Below, one piece after another: positions 45,379 to 55,162 of a DNA stretch of 61,047 nt; position 1 is the first letter of the stretch, and each line of letters begins with the position of its first letter. A model generated the notes under the pieces. It did no database searches. It saw only the letters and a list, made by a program, of their open reading frames with translations, and was not told the DNA's origin. This stretch comes from an uncultured Ruminococcus sp. (GTDB taxonomy: Bacteria > Bacillota > Clostridia > Oscillospirales > Ruminococcaceae): the NCBI GenBank assembly GCA_937907215.1, contig CALESG010000086.1:1-61047 (forward strand), written 5' to 3'. The translations under genes and the position numbers were made by a program.

Positions 45379-46256
45379 AACTGTTCCTCCTTTTTACCTG
45401 TTATTTTAATCTGAATTATTGCAAATGCAACTATCACAATGAAGAATAAAACAGCATTTGCACTTTGGAATCCGAATTGTCCGCCGTCCATGCCATTTCG
45501 ATAAATCAAATAAGAAATAGATTCAGTACTTTGTGCCGGTCCGCCCTTGGTCAAGGAAACGATCTGGTCAAATACCATGAGCATATTCTTTGTACTCAAA
45601 ACAAGATTTATGGAAATAAAAGGCAATAGCATAGGAAAAGTAAGCCTTGTAAACTTTTTCCACGGAGTTACACCATCAACCATACCGGCTTCATAAATAT
45701 CACTTGGAATAGTCTGTAAACCGGAAATGTAAATGATAGTATTCATTGCAACAGCTTGCCATACGCCAACGATCAGCACACCGATCCATGCATATTTTTC
45801 ATCTGCAAGAATACTGTTTTCGAGGAATCTAATATGCACCGCCTTCCCTATTGCCGGAAGAATATAGGTGAAAAAGAATCCGAAAATATAGCCGATAATC
45901 AGTCCGCCAAGAATATTTGGGATAAAATATATTCCACGAAGAACTGTTTTTCCTTTTATCTTGCTATTCAGTCCCATTGCAAGAAGTATGCTTATAAGAT
46001 TTATAAGAACAGTTCCTATGACAGCATATTTAAAAGTAAATAAATAAGAATTTCTAACACGTTCATCATTGAATAAATCAATATAATTACGCAGACCTAT
46101 AAAGTTGAAATCTCCATATCCTTTATAATTTGTAAAACTATAAACTGCACCGGTTATCAATGGTATTGTGTTAAATGCCACAAACAGAATTATTGCCGGA
46201 AGAATCATTAACAAATAGGTTTTATCACGGCTTGATATTTGCTTTATTGTTTTCAT
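45375..46256 (-). CDS. Carbohydrate ABC transporter permease (MalF type)
   Basis: A permease of about 293 residues with the start KTYLLMILPAIILFVAFNTIPLITGAVYSFTNY and the EAA loop YEAGMVDGVTPWKKFTRLTFP. The ATG at 46256 is chosen because GGAG lies 9 bp upstream at the end of the binding-protein gene; the frame extends a further 13 codons. It pairs with the MalG-type permease. Confidence 0.92.
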   Translation of the reverse strand: MKTIKQISSRDKTYLLMILPAIILFVAFNTIPLITGAVYSFTNYKGYGDFNFIGLRNYIDLFNDERVRNSYLFTFKYAVIGTVLINLISILLAMGLNSKIKGKTVLRGIYFIPNILGGLIIGYIFGFFFTYILPAIGKAVHIRFLENSILADEKYAWIGVLIVGVWQAVAMNTIIYISGLQTIPSDIYEAGMVDGVTPWKKFTRLTFPMLLPFISINLVLSTKNMLMVFDQIVSLTKGGPAQSTESISYLIYRNGMDGGQFGFQSANAVLFFIVIVAFAIIQIKITGKKEEQL

Positions 46257-46260
46257 TTTT

Positions 46261-47547
46261 TTATTCTCCATTTTTATATTTCTGTACCTTTTCAATCAGA
46301 TCACGATTATATCGTTTCCATTCTTTATCAAATTTTGACAGAAATTTATCTGCTGAATTTGGACTGTCATCCATCAAATATGTCTGGATCATAGCATCTA
46401 CACTCATTTCACTTGGATAATAATGGTCATGGTAATCCGACATTCTATCAGCTTCAATGTAATCCTTCATACCGTCCAGCATTGGTGGAAGTGTAAAATC
46501 CCCTTCTTTACACGGCACTGCATTTTGATCGTCCAGATAAATCTGAATGGTTTCATCTTCATACATAAAACGTAAAACCTCATAGACTGCTTCTTTGTTT
46601 TCTGTTTCCTTCATGACACAGAATTGTAAATCCACACCGGAATTTAGTACATTGTCTGCTTCATTTTCATTTGCTGGAAACGGAAATGAATTTATATCCA
46701 TATCAGGATTTACGGACATAATTTGTGGAACTGCATAACTGCCAATCGGATACATTGCTGATTCTTTTCTGGCAAATGCGGTACACGCATCATTGTAACT
46801 ATAGGCATATGGATTGGGTTCACAGTAATCTGTCAAAACTTTAATTTTATCAGCAACTTCGGCATACTCTTTTGTAAATGTAGTTATTCCTTCATTTACC
46901 TTACTGCACGTGTCTGCTGGTGCTAGTCCTACTGCAAGTGCATTCCATGGTGCAAGACAGGTCCAAGTATCCTTAAATCCAAAATAAAAGGGATGTATAC
47001 CAGTGCTTTTTATTTCTTCACAAAGATTCAAAAGTTCACTCCATGTCTGCGGAATTTTCCATCCGTTTTCTTCAAACATATCCCGATTATAAAGGATTCC
47101 GGCACAGTTTGCTACATATGGCAGTGCATAAATGCCATTCTGCGGAATAAATTCCAGCTCTTTTTCAATATCCATATAGGACTGCTTTATATTGGAAATT
47201 CCTTCGAAATCAGATATATCCATAAACATACCGGCATCAAGAAAATTGGAATAGTTAATATCTCCGCCGATACCTACAATATCCGGATAATCTTCACGAA
47301 TGAATCTGGTTTTCAACACAGTCATTGCCTCATTTGGCGATTCAATATTCAAATGAATCGTGTCATGCATTTCGTTAAAACGTGTTTCCATCTCTTCAAA
47401 GGCTGCGACAGCTTCAGGTTTATATTGAAGCATGGTAACTTCCGTTACTCCATCACTTTTTTCCGTTCTTGCACAACCTTGAAGAAGGAATGTAGACAAC
47501 ACTGTTATGGCAAGACAAAGCCTCTGTACCATGTGTTTTCTTTTCAT
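46261..47547 (-). CDS. Extracellular sugar-binding lipoprotein (CUT1)
   Basis: A 428-residue solute-binding protein. The lipobox is LLQGC after a short signal peptide. The fold shows EVTMLQYKPEAVAAFEEMETRFNEMHDTIHLNIESP, YPDIVGIGGD, ALPYVANCAGILYNRDMFEENGWKIPQTWSEL and CTAFARKESAMYPIGSYAV, as in family 1 sugar-binding proteins. It delivers an oligosaccharide to the two permeases. The nearby GH5 and pectate lyase genes make plant-polymer sugars likely substrates, but the sugar is unknown. The 270 bp upstream contain no other gene apart from the holin terminator. Confidence 0.9.
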   Translation of the reverse strand: MKRKHMVQRLCLAITVLSTFLLQGCARTEKSDGVTEVTMLQYKPEAVAAFEEMETRFNEMHDTIHLNIESPNEAMTVLKTRFIREDYPDIVGIGGDINYSNFLDAGMFMDISDFEGISNIKQSYMDIEKELEFIPQNGIYALPYVANCAGILYNRDMFEENGWKIPQTWSELLNLCEEIKSTGIHPFYFGFKDTWTCLAPWNALAVGLAPADTCSKVNEGITTFTKEYAEVADKIKVLTDYCEPNPYAYSYNDACTAFARKESAMYPIGSYAVPQIMSVNPDMDINSFPFPANENEADNVLNSGVDLQFCVMKETENKEAVYEVLRFMYEDETIQIYLDDQNAVPCKEGDFTLPPMLDGMKDYIEADRMSDYHDHYYPSEMSVDAMIQTYLMDDSPNSADKFLSKFDKEWKRYNRDLIEKVQKYKNGE

Positions 47548-47737
47548 ATATCAGTTTCCTCCTTTTCATTTCAGAAAACGAATGTTTTTATAATTCTATT
47601 GTAACATGCGATTTTTTTAGCATATTATTCATATCACATTGCCTTAACTATATTATCTTCATATTTGCGTTATTGATACATCTATTATCTGCCTGCTTTT
47701 GAAAAATTTATAAATCGCATAATGTTTTGAAATTATA

Positions 47738-47769
47738 TAAAAAAAGCCAAGCTTTCGCTTGACTTTTTA
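47738..47769 (-). terminator. Terminator of the holin-like gene
   Basis: On the minus strand AAGTCAAGC and GCTTGGCTT close a GAAA tetraloop, followed by TTTTTTT. Confidence 0.85.
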
Positions 47770-47816
47770 AACATGCTGCTCACCCATTTAATAAGCGGCT
47801 TTGTTTATTTATAATG

Positions 47817-48014
47817 TTACTCAATCTCCGGCAATCCGGCAATACTTGTCAGCACTGATAAAACACCGGAAACAGCAGAGGCGGAACATACAACTAACCA
47901 GTTAACATCATCTATTACTGCCGATGTTCCAATGGTAGCAACTGCCGTTTGTGCAATGGTTTTTGCTGCACGCACTGCAGCAGCTTTTGACCATGATTTC
48001 CATTTGCGATTCAT
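47817..48014 (-). CDS. Phage r1t-type holin-like protein
   Basis: A 65-residue protein with a basic N-terminus (MNRKWKSWSKAAAVRAAKTIAQTAVATIGTSAV) and a second hydrophobic helix (VNWLVVCSASAVSGVLSVLTSIAGLPEIE). The end SLAGLP/SIAGLP and overall pattern match r1t-type phage holins. The ATG at 48014 with AAGGTGG is preferred. There is no lysin or other phage gene nearby, and the gene has its own terminator, so it is either a phage remnant or a host-adopted small membrane pore. Confidence 0.7.
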   Translation of the reverse strand: MNRKWKSWSKAAAVRAAKTIAQTAVATIGTSAVIDDVNWLVVCSASAVSGVLSVLTSIAGLPEIE

Positions 48015-48104
48015 AATTATCACCACCTTTAATTACATATTATGAAATGTAATTCATATAAGAGCTTGTATTCATAGGTGAACACAAAAATAACGAGCAG
48101 AAAC

Positions 48105-48137
48105 TTTTCAATTCCTGCTCGTATTTTTTTAAGCTGA
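48105..48137 (-). terminator. Terminator between pectate lyase and holin genes
   Basis: The arms ACGAGCAG and CTGCTCGT close a short loop, with T-rich stretches on both sides. It lies just after the pectate lyase stop. Confidence 0.75.
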
Positions 48138-48149
48138 TATAAGACTAGT

Positions 48150-51035
48150 TTAAACTAAAATTTCCTTGAGTAAAGTCAAATCAAACACATTAACTCTGCC
48201 GTCTTTATTAACATCAGCAGCAGCCATATTTACAATATTTGAATCTTTTATAGCTAAAATCCACTTCTGAAGACTTATTATATCTGCTATACTTAATACT
48301 CCATCATCATTGACATCACCAATAACATCTATAGGCTGGGTCGTTGTTGTGTTATCAGTTGTATCAGTAGTTATAGACGTTGTTGTGTTTGTGGTAGTAG
48401 TTGTTGTTGTCGTGGTGGTGGTTGTAGTTGTTGTGGTAGTTGTTGTCTGACACGGCATTTTATAATCAACAGGAATCAACTTCCATTTCTGACAATTGTT
48501 ATCATTCCAAGACCACTGCTGAACATTTGCACCCGAAACTGTAGAAGCATTTTCTACTTCCACGCAAGACAAATCTTTTGATGAACGTGTAACTATTGTA
48601 TAAGTTCCGTCTTCATTATCCACAAATTTAAAATACTGTGTACTGGAATTCAGGAAATTATCAAGATATATATTAGAACCATCTTTACCATCTGCACAAT
48701 TAAGCAACAATGTATTTCCATCTGAAACACCGGAATATATATAATAATATCCCCAATTTACAGCTTTCAAACGCCATACATTATGAGCAGCCGGGATACT
48801 TGTATCAGCACCCCATTGCTGAACATTTGCTCCTACTTCTGCTTTTCCGTCCTTAACTTCCAAGAACTGACCGCTATTTACATTCTGAATCATATAGTTC
48901 TTGCTTACATCCATTGAAACGCCGTCTTTGATTGTTATTTTTTCAGCGATCCACTTCTGTGAATCCTTTCCATTACACTGCCACTGAATAACATTAGCAC
49001 CTGAATTTTTCGAATCACTTTCAACTGAAATACAGCTTGCATCTTTACTTGATTTAGTTAAAATTGTATAACTTCCATCACCGTTATCAACGAATTTAAA
49101 TTTACGTGCATCAGATTCATCATTGGTCCATATGCCTATATTTGTACCATTATCAGCCTTGCCATATGATAAATCAAGGAAATATGTTTTTCCATCGCCT
49201 ACACATGAACGAATGTAGTAATAACCATCACCTGCATCTCTAAGCTTCCATGTATTATGAATTGCTTCGCCATCTGCAACCCATTGCTGGACATTTGCTC
49301 CGGATTCAGCTTTTGCACCTTCAACCTCCATATACAATCCGCTTCCAACATTCTTAAACATATACTTTGCTGATGTGTCCATTACAGCTGCTACATTTTC
49401 ATTTATAGTCAATGATTTAAGAAACGGTGATGGATATTTCATTGAAACAAATTTAGACATATCACTATCAGTTATATATTTAAATGCACTATCCGAACCT
49501 TTACATCCAGAATATGTATTACAAAAATCTTTTGTATCAGAACCCTTTGTATTATAAGCATCAATGAGTGAATAACCATAATTAGACTTATTTGGATACC
49601 ATGTGCTTGGTGTTTTTATGTTAATAGAAAGTTTAGATGGAGTAGAATTGCTTTTTTGAGAATAATATGAACCATTGTCACGGTAAGGATCTTTTCCAGT
49701 ACCAGCAGAAATACAGGATTGATAGATATTTTCATAAGACTGGAATCTACAATTCTCACTTACAATATTTGAACCATCGCCACCGATGATCTGAGATGTA
49801 CCGCTTCCATTTCCAGAATCATTTCCCTCATAATAATTATTATAAATATGTCCATTACCATTACCTATCTGAGGGCATCTTCTTACATCTTTATCCCATT
49901 TATTATAACAAAGCGTAGTTCTGCATCTTGTGATCTCATCATTTTGTGTGCCATAAGCAACTGTCCAATAACGATTTGTAAGTGTGCAATAAGAAATTGT
50001 AATATAATCCGGACTGCGAAGTCGATCTTTAGCATCTAAATAACTTTCATAAGGTGTGTTTATCCAGATAAACTTACCAACTTCATCTTGACCATTACCC
50101 ATTCTGTCATAGTTCAAACGACTTGTAAATGAACAGTGATCGATCCAAATCTGACGAGATGACCATATATTTATAAGAATCCTATTTGGAACATTTACAG
50201 CCTGAAAATCAATATTTTTAAAAATAATATTATCACTTGGACTGTCATTCTCTGCACCATAGGCATCATTGGTACGGAATTGTGAATCTGAAATAGTTCT
50301 TGAACCATATGAACCAACGATAGTTTTATTATCACGAATTCTGGTATTTCCATGAGATCTCATATCAATATTGCCATTTACTACTATTGTATAAGGTTTT
50401 GTATCATTGAGATATTTCATAAGATCAGTATCATTGCTTACAAATACTGTTTCTCCAAATAATCCGCCTATTGTACAAGCTTTTTCGCCCTCATCACACA
50501 TAGCATTTCCGGCAAATCCTTCACAGCCTTCAAGGTTGATTTTATATTTTTGATAACCATCACCTGAATATGATGAAAGAGTGAAACTATTTGAATTTGG
50601 ATTAAATGTAAGAGATTTTGAAGAATCAGCATTACTTGTAATCTTATAGTACAAATAATATCCATCAAAATCCTTCTGCACTCCTTCGATCTTCCAACGC
50701 TGAGCAGCACTGTCTGTATCTTTTGCAAGGACTACTCCATTTCCGCTGCTTGTAAGAATATTTCCGCTTGCAGTGCTGACTATCTCATAAACGCCGCTGC
50801 TTACATAATTAAGAGTCCACTCTTCTGCATTTGTTCCATTTGCAGTATCTGACTTAAGAGCTGTGCCAGATGCATTTACACTGCGATCAGTATTTGAAAT
50901 TCCCATAAGAAATTTCTGTACCGGATAACTTACAGCTGCGGACGCTTCTAAATTTTGACCTGCAAAGCTAAACGGAATTGCTGTTATCAAAGCAGCAGTA
51001 GATAGAAAAGCACTAAGCATTCTTTTTCCTATCAT
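48150..51035 (-). CDS. Secreted PL1 pectate lyase with ricin-type repeats and dockerin
   Basis: A 961-residue secreted enzyme. After a signal peptide (about 1-33) comes a ricin-type segment with QxW-like turns (EEWTLNYV, AAQRWKIEG; about 35-165). The PL1 beta-helix follows (about 185-480), with SRQIWIDHCSFTSR, DYITISYCTLTNRYWT and VRRCPQIGNGNGHIYNNYYEG. Two more ricin-type domains (about 550-860; ANVQQW, DSQKWI, NCQKWKL) precede a poly-Thr linker and a type I dockerin with GDVNDDGVLSIADIISLQKWI and ADVNKDGRVNVFDLTLLKEIL. It cleaves pectate by beta-elimination, and the repeats probably hold side chains. Confidence 0.88.
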   Translation of the reverse strand: MIGKRMLSAFLSTAALITAIPFSFAGQNLEASAAVSYPVQKFLMGISNTDRSVNASGTALKSDTANGTNAEEWTLNYVSSGVYEIVSTASGNILTSSGNGVVLAKDTDSAAQRWKIEGVQKDFDGYYLYYKITSNADSSKSLTFNPNSNSFTLSSYSGDGYQKYKINLEGCEGFAGNAMCDEGEKACTIGGLFGETVFVSNDTDLMKYLNDTKPYTIVVNGNIDMRSHGNTRIRDNKTIVGSYGSRTISDSQFRTNDAYGAENDSPSDNIIFKNIDFQAVNVPNRILINIWSSRQIWIDHCSFTSRLNYDRMGNGQDEVGKFIWINTPYESYLDAKDRLRSPDYITISYCTLTNRYWTVAYGTQNDEITRCRTTLCYNKWDKDVRRCPQIGNGNGHIYNNYYEGNDSGNGSGTSQIIGGDGSNIVSENCRFQSYENIYQSCISAGTGKDPYRDNGSYYSQKSNSTPSKLSINIKTPSTWYPNKSNYGYSLIDAYNTKGSDTKDFCNTYSGCKGSDSAFKYITDSDMSKFVSMKYPSPFLKSLTINENVAAVMDTSAKYMFKNVGSGLYMEVEGAKAESGANVQQWVADGEAIHNTWKLRDAGDGYYYIRSCVGDGKTYFLDLSYGKADNGTNIGIWTNDESDARKFKFVDNGDGSYTILTKSSKDASCISVESDSKNSGANVIQWQCNGKDSQKWIAEKITIKDGVSMDVSKNYMIQNVNSGQFLEVKDGKAEVGANVQQWGADTSIPAAHNVWRLKAVNWGYYYIYSGVSDGNTLLLNCADGKDGSNIYLDNFLNSSTQYFKFVDNEDGTYTIVTRSSKDLSCVEVENASTVSGANVQQWSWNDNNCQKWKLIPVDYKMPCQTTTTTTTTTTTTTTTTTTTNTTTSITTDTTDNTTTTQPIDVIGDVNDDGVLSIADIISLQKWILAIKDSNIVNMAAADVNKDGRVNVFDLTLLKEILV

Positions 51036-51168
51036 AAATAATTCCTCCTAAACATTGTATAAAATATAAAAATTTGCAAAGCAATCTTATTTGTTTATAT
51101 TTTAACACATCTAGAAAAATTTTACAATTGCATAATGCACCTTATTTATTGCATTTTTTCACAAAAAT

Positions 51169-51209
51169 ATACCATAGGCTTAAATTGTTTTATCCCAAGC
51201 CTATGGTAT
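51169..51209. terminator. Terminator after the DUF421 gene
   Basis: ATACCATAGGCTT pairs with AAGCCTATGGTAT around a 15-nt loop, followed on the minus strand by ATTTTTG. Confidence 0.75.
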
Positions 51210-51240
51210 ATTATAGAGAGTATTTAAACAGGTTATTATA

Positions 51241-51960
51241 TTATTCAAATGGATCTATTCTCTTATCTCTTGTATTAAAAGCATATAACAGCGTAGTATT
51301 ATCAACAGTATTTACCAAACCAAGATAGACTTCTTTTGCATTATTAAATCCCTTGCTTTTCATTTGCTTTTGAAGCCAAGTTTCATCATTGCCTGTAAGC
51401 TTAAGGTTTTCATCATTTATATGACCGTCCATTATAACATTTACAAGTATCTCCTGCTGAATAGGTTTCATATTCATATCAGAGGGTTCTATAGGTCTGT
51501 TTTCTTCTACAGGAAGAATGCTTAATGAACCATTGGATTCAAAAATAGCTGTTTGTATTTGCGATAAATCAAAATAACCCTGTATTCTACACTGAGTTAG
51601 AAAATCACTTATATCTATACGGGCTTTTTTAAAATTATTACGATACAGCTTGCCGTTGTCAAAAAGAATAAGCGGTCTTCCTATAATCATTTTACGCATA
51701 TGAGTGGACTTTTCTGTTACAATAGACACAAAGTATGCTATAACTGCATATACAATCATTGCCGCCAGAGTATTTTCAGGATTTTCAAGTTCTGTAGAAA
51801 GTTCAGCTGCAATAGAACCAATAGATATTCCTATGATATAATCAAACATACTAAGCTGAGAAACTTGTTTATTTCCCATAAGTTTTGTCAAAATAAATAG
51901 TACAATTATGCTTATTGCTGAAGTAATTATTATTTTTAAAATATCTACCAAAATTCTCAC
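51241..51960 (-). CDS. DUF421 (YetF-type) membrane protein
   Basis: A 239-residue protein with three N-terminal membrane helices (ILKIIITSAISIIVLFILTKLMGNKQVSQLSMFDYIIGISIGSIAAELS) and cytoplasmic DUF421 domains (IIGRPLILFDNGKLYRNNFKKARIDISDFLTQCRIQGYFDLSQIQTAIFESNGSLSILP). YetF-like proteins occur in many spore formers; their role is not settled. It is divergent from csoR. Confidence 0.88.
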   Translation of the reverse strand: MRILVDILKIIITSAISIIVLFILTKLMGNKQVSQLSMFDYIIGISIGSIAAELSTELENPENTLAAMIVYAVIAYFVSIVTEKSTHMRKMIIGRPLILFDNGKLYRNNFKKARIDISDFLTQCRIQGYFDLSQIQTAIFESNGSLSILPVEENRPIEPSDMNMKPIQQEILVNVIMDGHINDENLKLTGNDETWLQKQMKSKGFNNAKEVYLGLVNTVDNTTLLYAFNTRDKRIDPFE

Positions 51961-52021
51961 TCCTTTGATTTAGATTATGCAAAATACCATTTATTATTCA
52001 GCTTTATATATAATGCTAGGC

Positions 52022-52050
52022 TTGACAAATACCCCATAGGGGTATATAAT
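52022..52050 (+). promoter_or_regulatory. Copper-controlled promoter with CsoR operator
   Basis: TTGACA and TATAAT are 17 bp apart, and the spacer is filled by a perfect palindrome ATACCCCATAGGGGTAT (52029-52045). This matches the G/C-block operators of CsoR-family repressors and would block RNA polymerase when CsoR is copper-free. Confidence 0.85.
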
Positions 52051-52083
52051 AAAAGTATAAAAATATATTAGGAGGTAAAATGT

Positions 52084-52383
52084 ATGTGTTGTGAATGTAC
52101 ATCCCCAAAAACAAAAGAACGCTCAAGCAATGAGCTTTCAGCTCTTATAAACAGACTTAACAGAATCGAAGGTCAAATACGTGGTATAAAGAAAATGCTT
52201 GAAAACAATGCATATTGCACTGATATTTTAACTCAATCTTCAGCTGTAAGTGCTGCTATAAATTCTTTTAACAAAGAGCTTTTAGCAAATCATATTAGGA
52301 CTTGCGTTGCAAATGATATAAGAGCAGGTAAAGATGATGTTATTGATGAGCTTGTTGTAACTTTACAAAGACTTATGAAATAA
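52084..52383 (+). CDS. csoR: Copper-sensing repressor CsoR
   Basis: A 99-residue helical repressor of the CsoR/RcnR family with the Cu(I) triad Cys45, His70, Cys74 (AYCTDI...ANHIRTC), the spacing found in true CsoR. The first residues add an extra Cys-rich tip (MCCEC). It binds the operator just upstream and releases it when copper rises. copA follows after 11 bp. Confidence 0.93.
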   Translation: MCCECTSPKTKERSSNELSALINRLNRIEGQIRGIKKMLENNAYCTDILTQSSAVSAAINSFNKELLANHIRTCVANDIRAGKDDVIDELVVTLQRLMK

Positions 52384-52394
52384 GGAGAGCATTT

Positions 52395-54948
52395 ATGAAA
52401 AATTATAATATTACTGGAATGAGTTGTGCTGCGTGTAGTTCTCGTGTGGAAAAATCTGTAAGCAAAGTTAAGGGCGTAACTTCTTGTTCTGTAAATTTAC
52501 TCACTAATTCTATGAATGTAGAAGGCAGCGCCTCGGATGAAGCGATTATTAAAGCTGTACAAAATGCAGGATATGGAGCATCTTTAAAAGACAAAGACAA
52601 AAATAAAAATATAGAAAATAAAAATGATTCTAATAATTCCGCTGAAAAAAGTGACTTTTTAAAAATGAAAAAAAGACTTATTTATTCTGCGATATTTTTA
52701 ATAGTTTTAATGTACATTTCTATGGGCGGAGTTATGTGGAATTGGTGGCTGCCTGATTTTCTAAGAACAAATCCACTGGCAACAGGAATAACAGAAATGC
52801 TGCTTACTATTATAATAATGGTAATCAACAGAAAATTTTTTATAAATGGATTCAAAGGAATAATCAAACTTGCTCCAAATATGGATACACTTGTGGCTTT
52901 AGGCTCTGGAGCATCATTTGCATACAGCCTATTTGTACTGTATGCTATGAGCGATTCAGCTTTAAAAAATGGAGCAGAATCGGCAATGCATTATCTGCAC
53001 GATTTCTATTTTGAATCTGCTGCAATGATACTCACACTTATAACAGTGGGAAAAATGCTGGAAGCATATTCAAAGGGCAGAACAACTGACGCTATAAAAA
53101 AACTTATACAGCTTGCTCCAAAAACTGCAACTATTATTAAAGATGGAGAAGAAATAACTGTACCAGTAGAAAACGTAAATGTCGGAGATGTTTTTATTGT
53201 AAGACCCGGTGAAAGCATTCCTGTTGACGGTATCGTTATTGAAGGAGTAAGTGCTGTTGATGAATCAGCGCTCACAGGAGAAAGCATTCCCGTAGATAAA
53301 GTAAACGGAGATAATATTTCAGCAGCAACTATAAACCAATCCGGATTTTTACGCTGCAAAGCAATGCGCATTGGAGAAGATACTACCCTATCACAAATTA
53401 TACGTATGGTAAGCGACGCTGCATCATCAAAAGCACCTATTTCAAAAGCGGCTGATCGTGTTTCAGGTATATTTGTTCCAACTGTAATTGCGATTGCTGT
53501 AATAACTTTTATTGTATGGATGATATGCGGTCAAACGTATGGCTTTGCACTTGCAAGGGCTATATCCGTACTTGTAATAAGCTGTCCGTGTGCATTAGGA
53601 CTTGCTACACCTGTTGCTATTATGGTTGGAAGCGGCATTAGTGCAGGAAATGGAATTCTTTTTAAAACAGCCGCTGCACTTGAACAAACAGGCCGTGCTA
53701 AAATAATTGCACTTGATAAGACCGGAACTATTACAACCGGAAAACCTGCTGTTACAGATATATTGCCGTATGAAAATATATCTGTAACAGAGCTTGCGAA
53801 AATCGCTGTTTCTCTTGAATCAAAAAGTGAACACCCAATTGCAAAGGCAATTATAAATTACGCAGAAAATAATCATATAAAATCTGATAATATTTCTGAT
53901 TTCAAAACCTATACAGGCAATGGTATTTCAGGATATTTAGGTGATAAATTTCTTATAGGCGGAAATGAGGAATTTATAAAAAATTATACTACTGTTCCAC
54001 AAGAAATAATTGAAAAATCACTTATGCTTGCAGAAAGCGGAAAAACACCTCTATTTTTTGCTGAAAATAATAAATTCTTAGGTATAATCGCTGTTGCAGA
54101 TATTATTAAAGAAGAAAGTCCGGAAGCTATTAAAGAACTCAAAAACATGTATCCATGTGGTCATGCTTACAGGCGATCATAAACGCACAGCTGCTGCTAT
54201 TGCAAAAGAATGCGGTGTTGATGAAGTTGTTGCAGAGGTAAAGCCAGACGGAAAAGAATCTGTTATAAATAAACTGCGTACACAAGGAAGTACTATAATG
54301 GTCGGCGATGGAATAAATGATGCACCATCACTCACACGTGCTGATATAGGCATGGCTATAGGTACAGGTACTGATATAGCAATTGACGCTGCTGATGTTG
54401 TTTTGATGAACAGCAAACTTTCAGATGTTCCAAAAGCAGTAAGACTTAGCAGGTTCGTGCTTAAAAATATACACGAAAATCTATTCTGGGCATTTATTTA
54501 TAATATCATAGGAATACCTCTTGCGGCCGGTGTATGGATCCCAATATTTGGCTGGCAGCTTAGTCCAATGTTTGGTGCAGCTGCTATGAGTCTGTCAAGT
54601 TTTTGCGTTGTATCAAATGCTCTGCGTTTGAATTTAAAAAATATAAACAATACAAAGCATGACAGAAAATACAGAATGAAAAAATCAAATAGTATTATAA
54701 CACAAAATATGATGCAAAATGAAAATTCAAATATAACAATAACACTTATTGTAAAAGGTATGATGTGCGGTCACTGTGAAGCAAGAGTAAAAGACGCTTT
54801 AGAAAAATTACCTCAGGTAAAATCCGCCACTCCGAATTATAAAACAGGAACTGTTTTGGTAACACTTCTTAGTGATGCAGATAATTCGCTTTTAAAAAAT
54901 ACTATAAAAACTTCCGGCTATCGATTATTAAAGATAAAAGATAACTAA
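52395..54948 (+). pseudogene. copA: Copper-exporting P1B ATPase with C-terminal HMA domain, frameshifted
   Basis: The first frame (to 54182) has an N-terminal HMA with GMSCAACSSRV (Cys11, Cys14), membrane helices, DESALTGESIPVDK, the CPC metal motif in ISCPCALGLATP and the phosphorylation site DKTGT. It then breaks after KELKNM. The other frame continues IHVVMLTGDHKRTAAAIAKECGVDEVVAEVKPDGK and GDGINDAPSL, two more helices, and a second HMA (IVKGMMCGHCEARVKDAL). About 2 bases appear lost at 54147-54151 (KNM-G-IHVV expected). If real, the pump is dead; if a sequencing error, it is a normal CopA with a fused CopZ-like tail. Confidence 0.88.
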
Positions 54949-54967
54949 AAAACAATCAATAACAAAC

Positions 54968-55010
54968 AACCCGAAAAGAGCAAATAAAGTTCTTTTCGGG
55001 TTATATTTTT
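54968..55010 (+). terminator. Terminator of the csoR-copA operon
   Basis: AACCCGAAAAGA pairs with TCTTTTCGGGTT, followed by ATATTTTT. Confidence 0.88.
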
Positions 55011-55092
55011 GACTTATATTTTTTATTTACAAAAAGCAGAAATTAAAATTATGTATAAAAATAGAATAAAATAAAAAGTTTCTAAAAAGCTA

Positions 55093-55121
55093 TTGACAAA
55101 TACTGGTTTTAGTACTATAAT
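55093..55121 (+). promoter_or_regulatory. Sigma-A promoter of the TetR/CPBP operon
   Basis: TTGACA and TATAAT are separated by 17 bp, about 40 bp before the TetR start. Confidence 0.85.
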
Positions 55122-55147
55122 AACATTCGTTATATAACAAACGTTAT
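55120..55147 (+). promoter_or_regulatory. Palindromic operator, probably TetR autoregulatory site
   Basis: A 28-bp imperfect palindrome (ATAACATTCG...AACGTTAT around a central TTATATAA) starts at the -10 and covers the transcription start. Its size and place fit a TetR dimer site that shuts off its own operon. Confidence 0.7.
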
Positions 55148-55162
55148 CAAAGGAGGAATATT

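Noticed and set aside
54094..54948. Separate gene starting MQILLKKKVRK
   Set aside because: The first 20 or so residues are out-of-frame copA; the rest is the copA C-terminus after the frameshift, not an independent gene.
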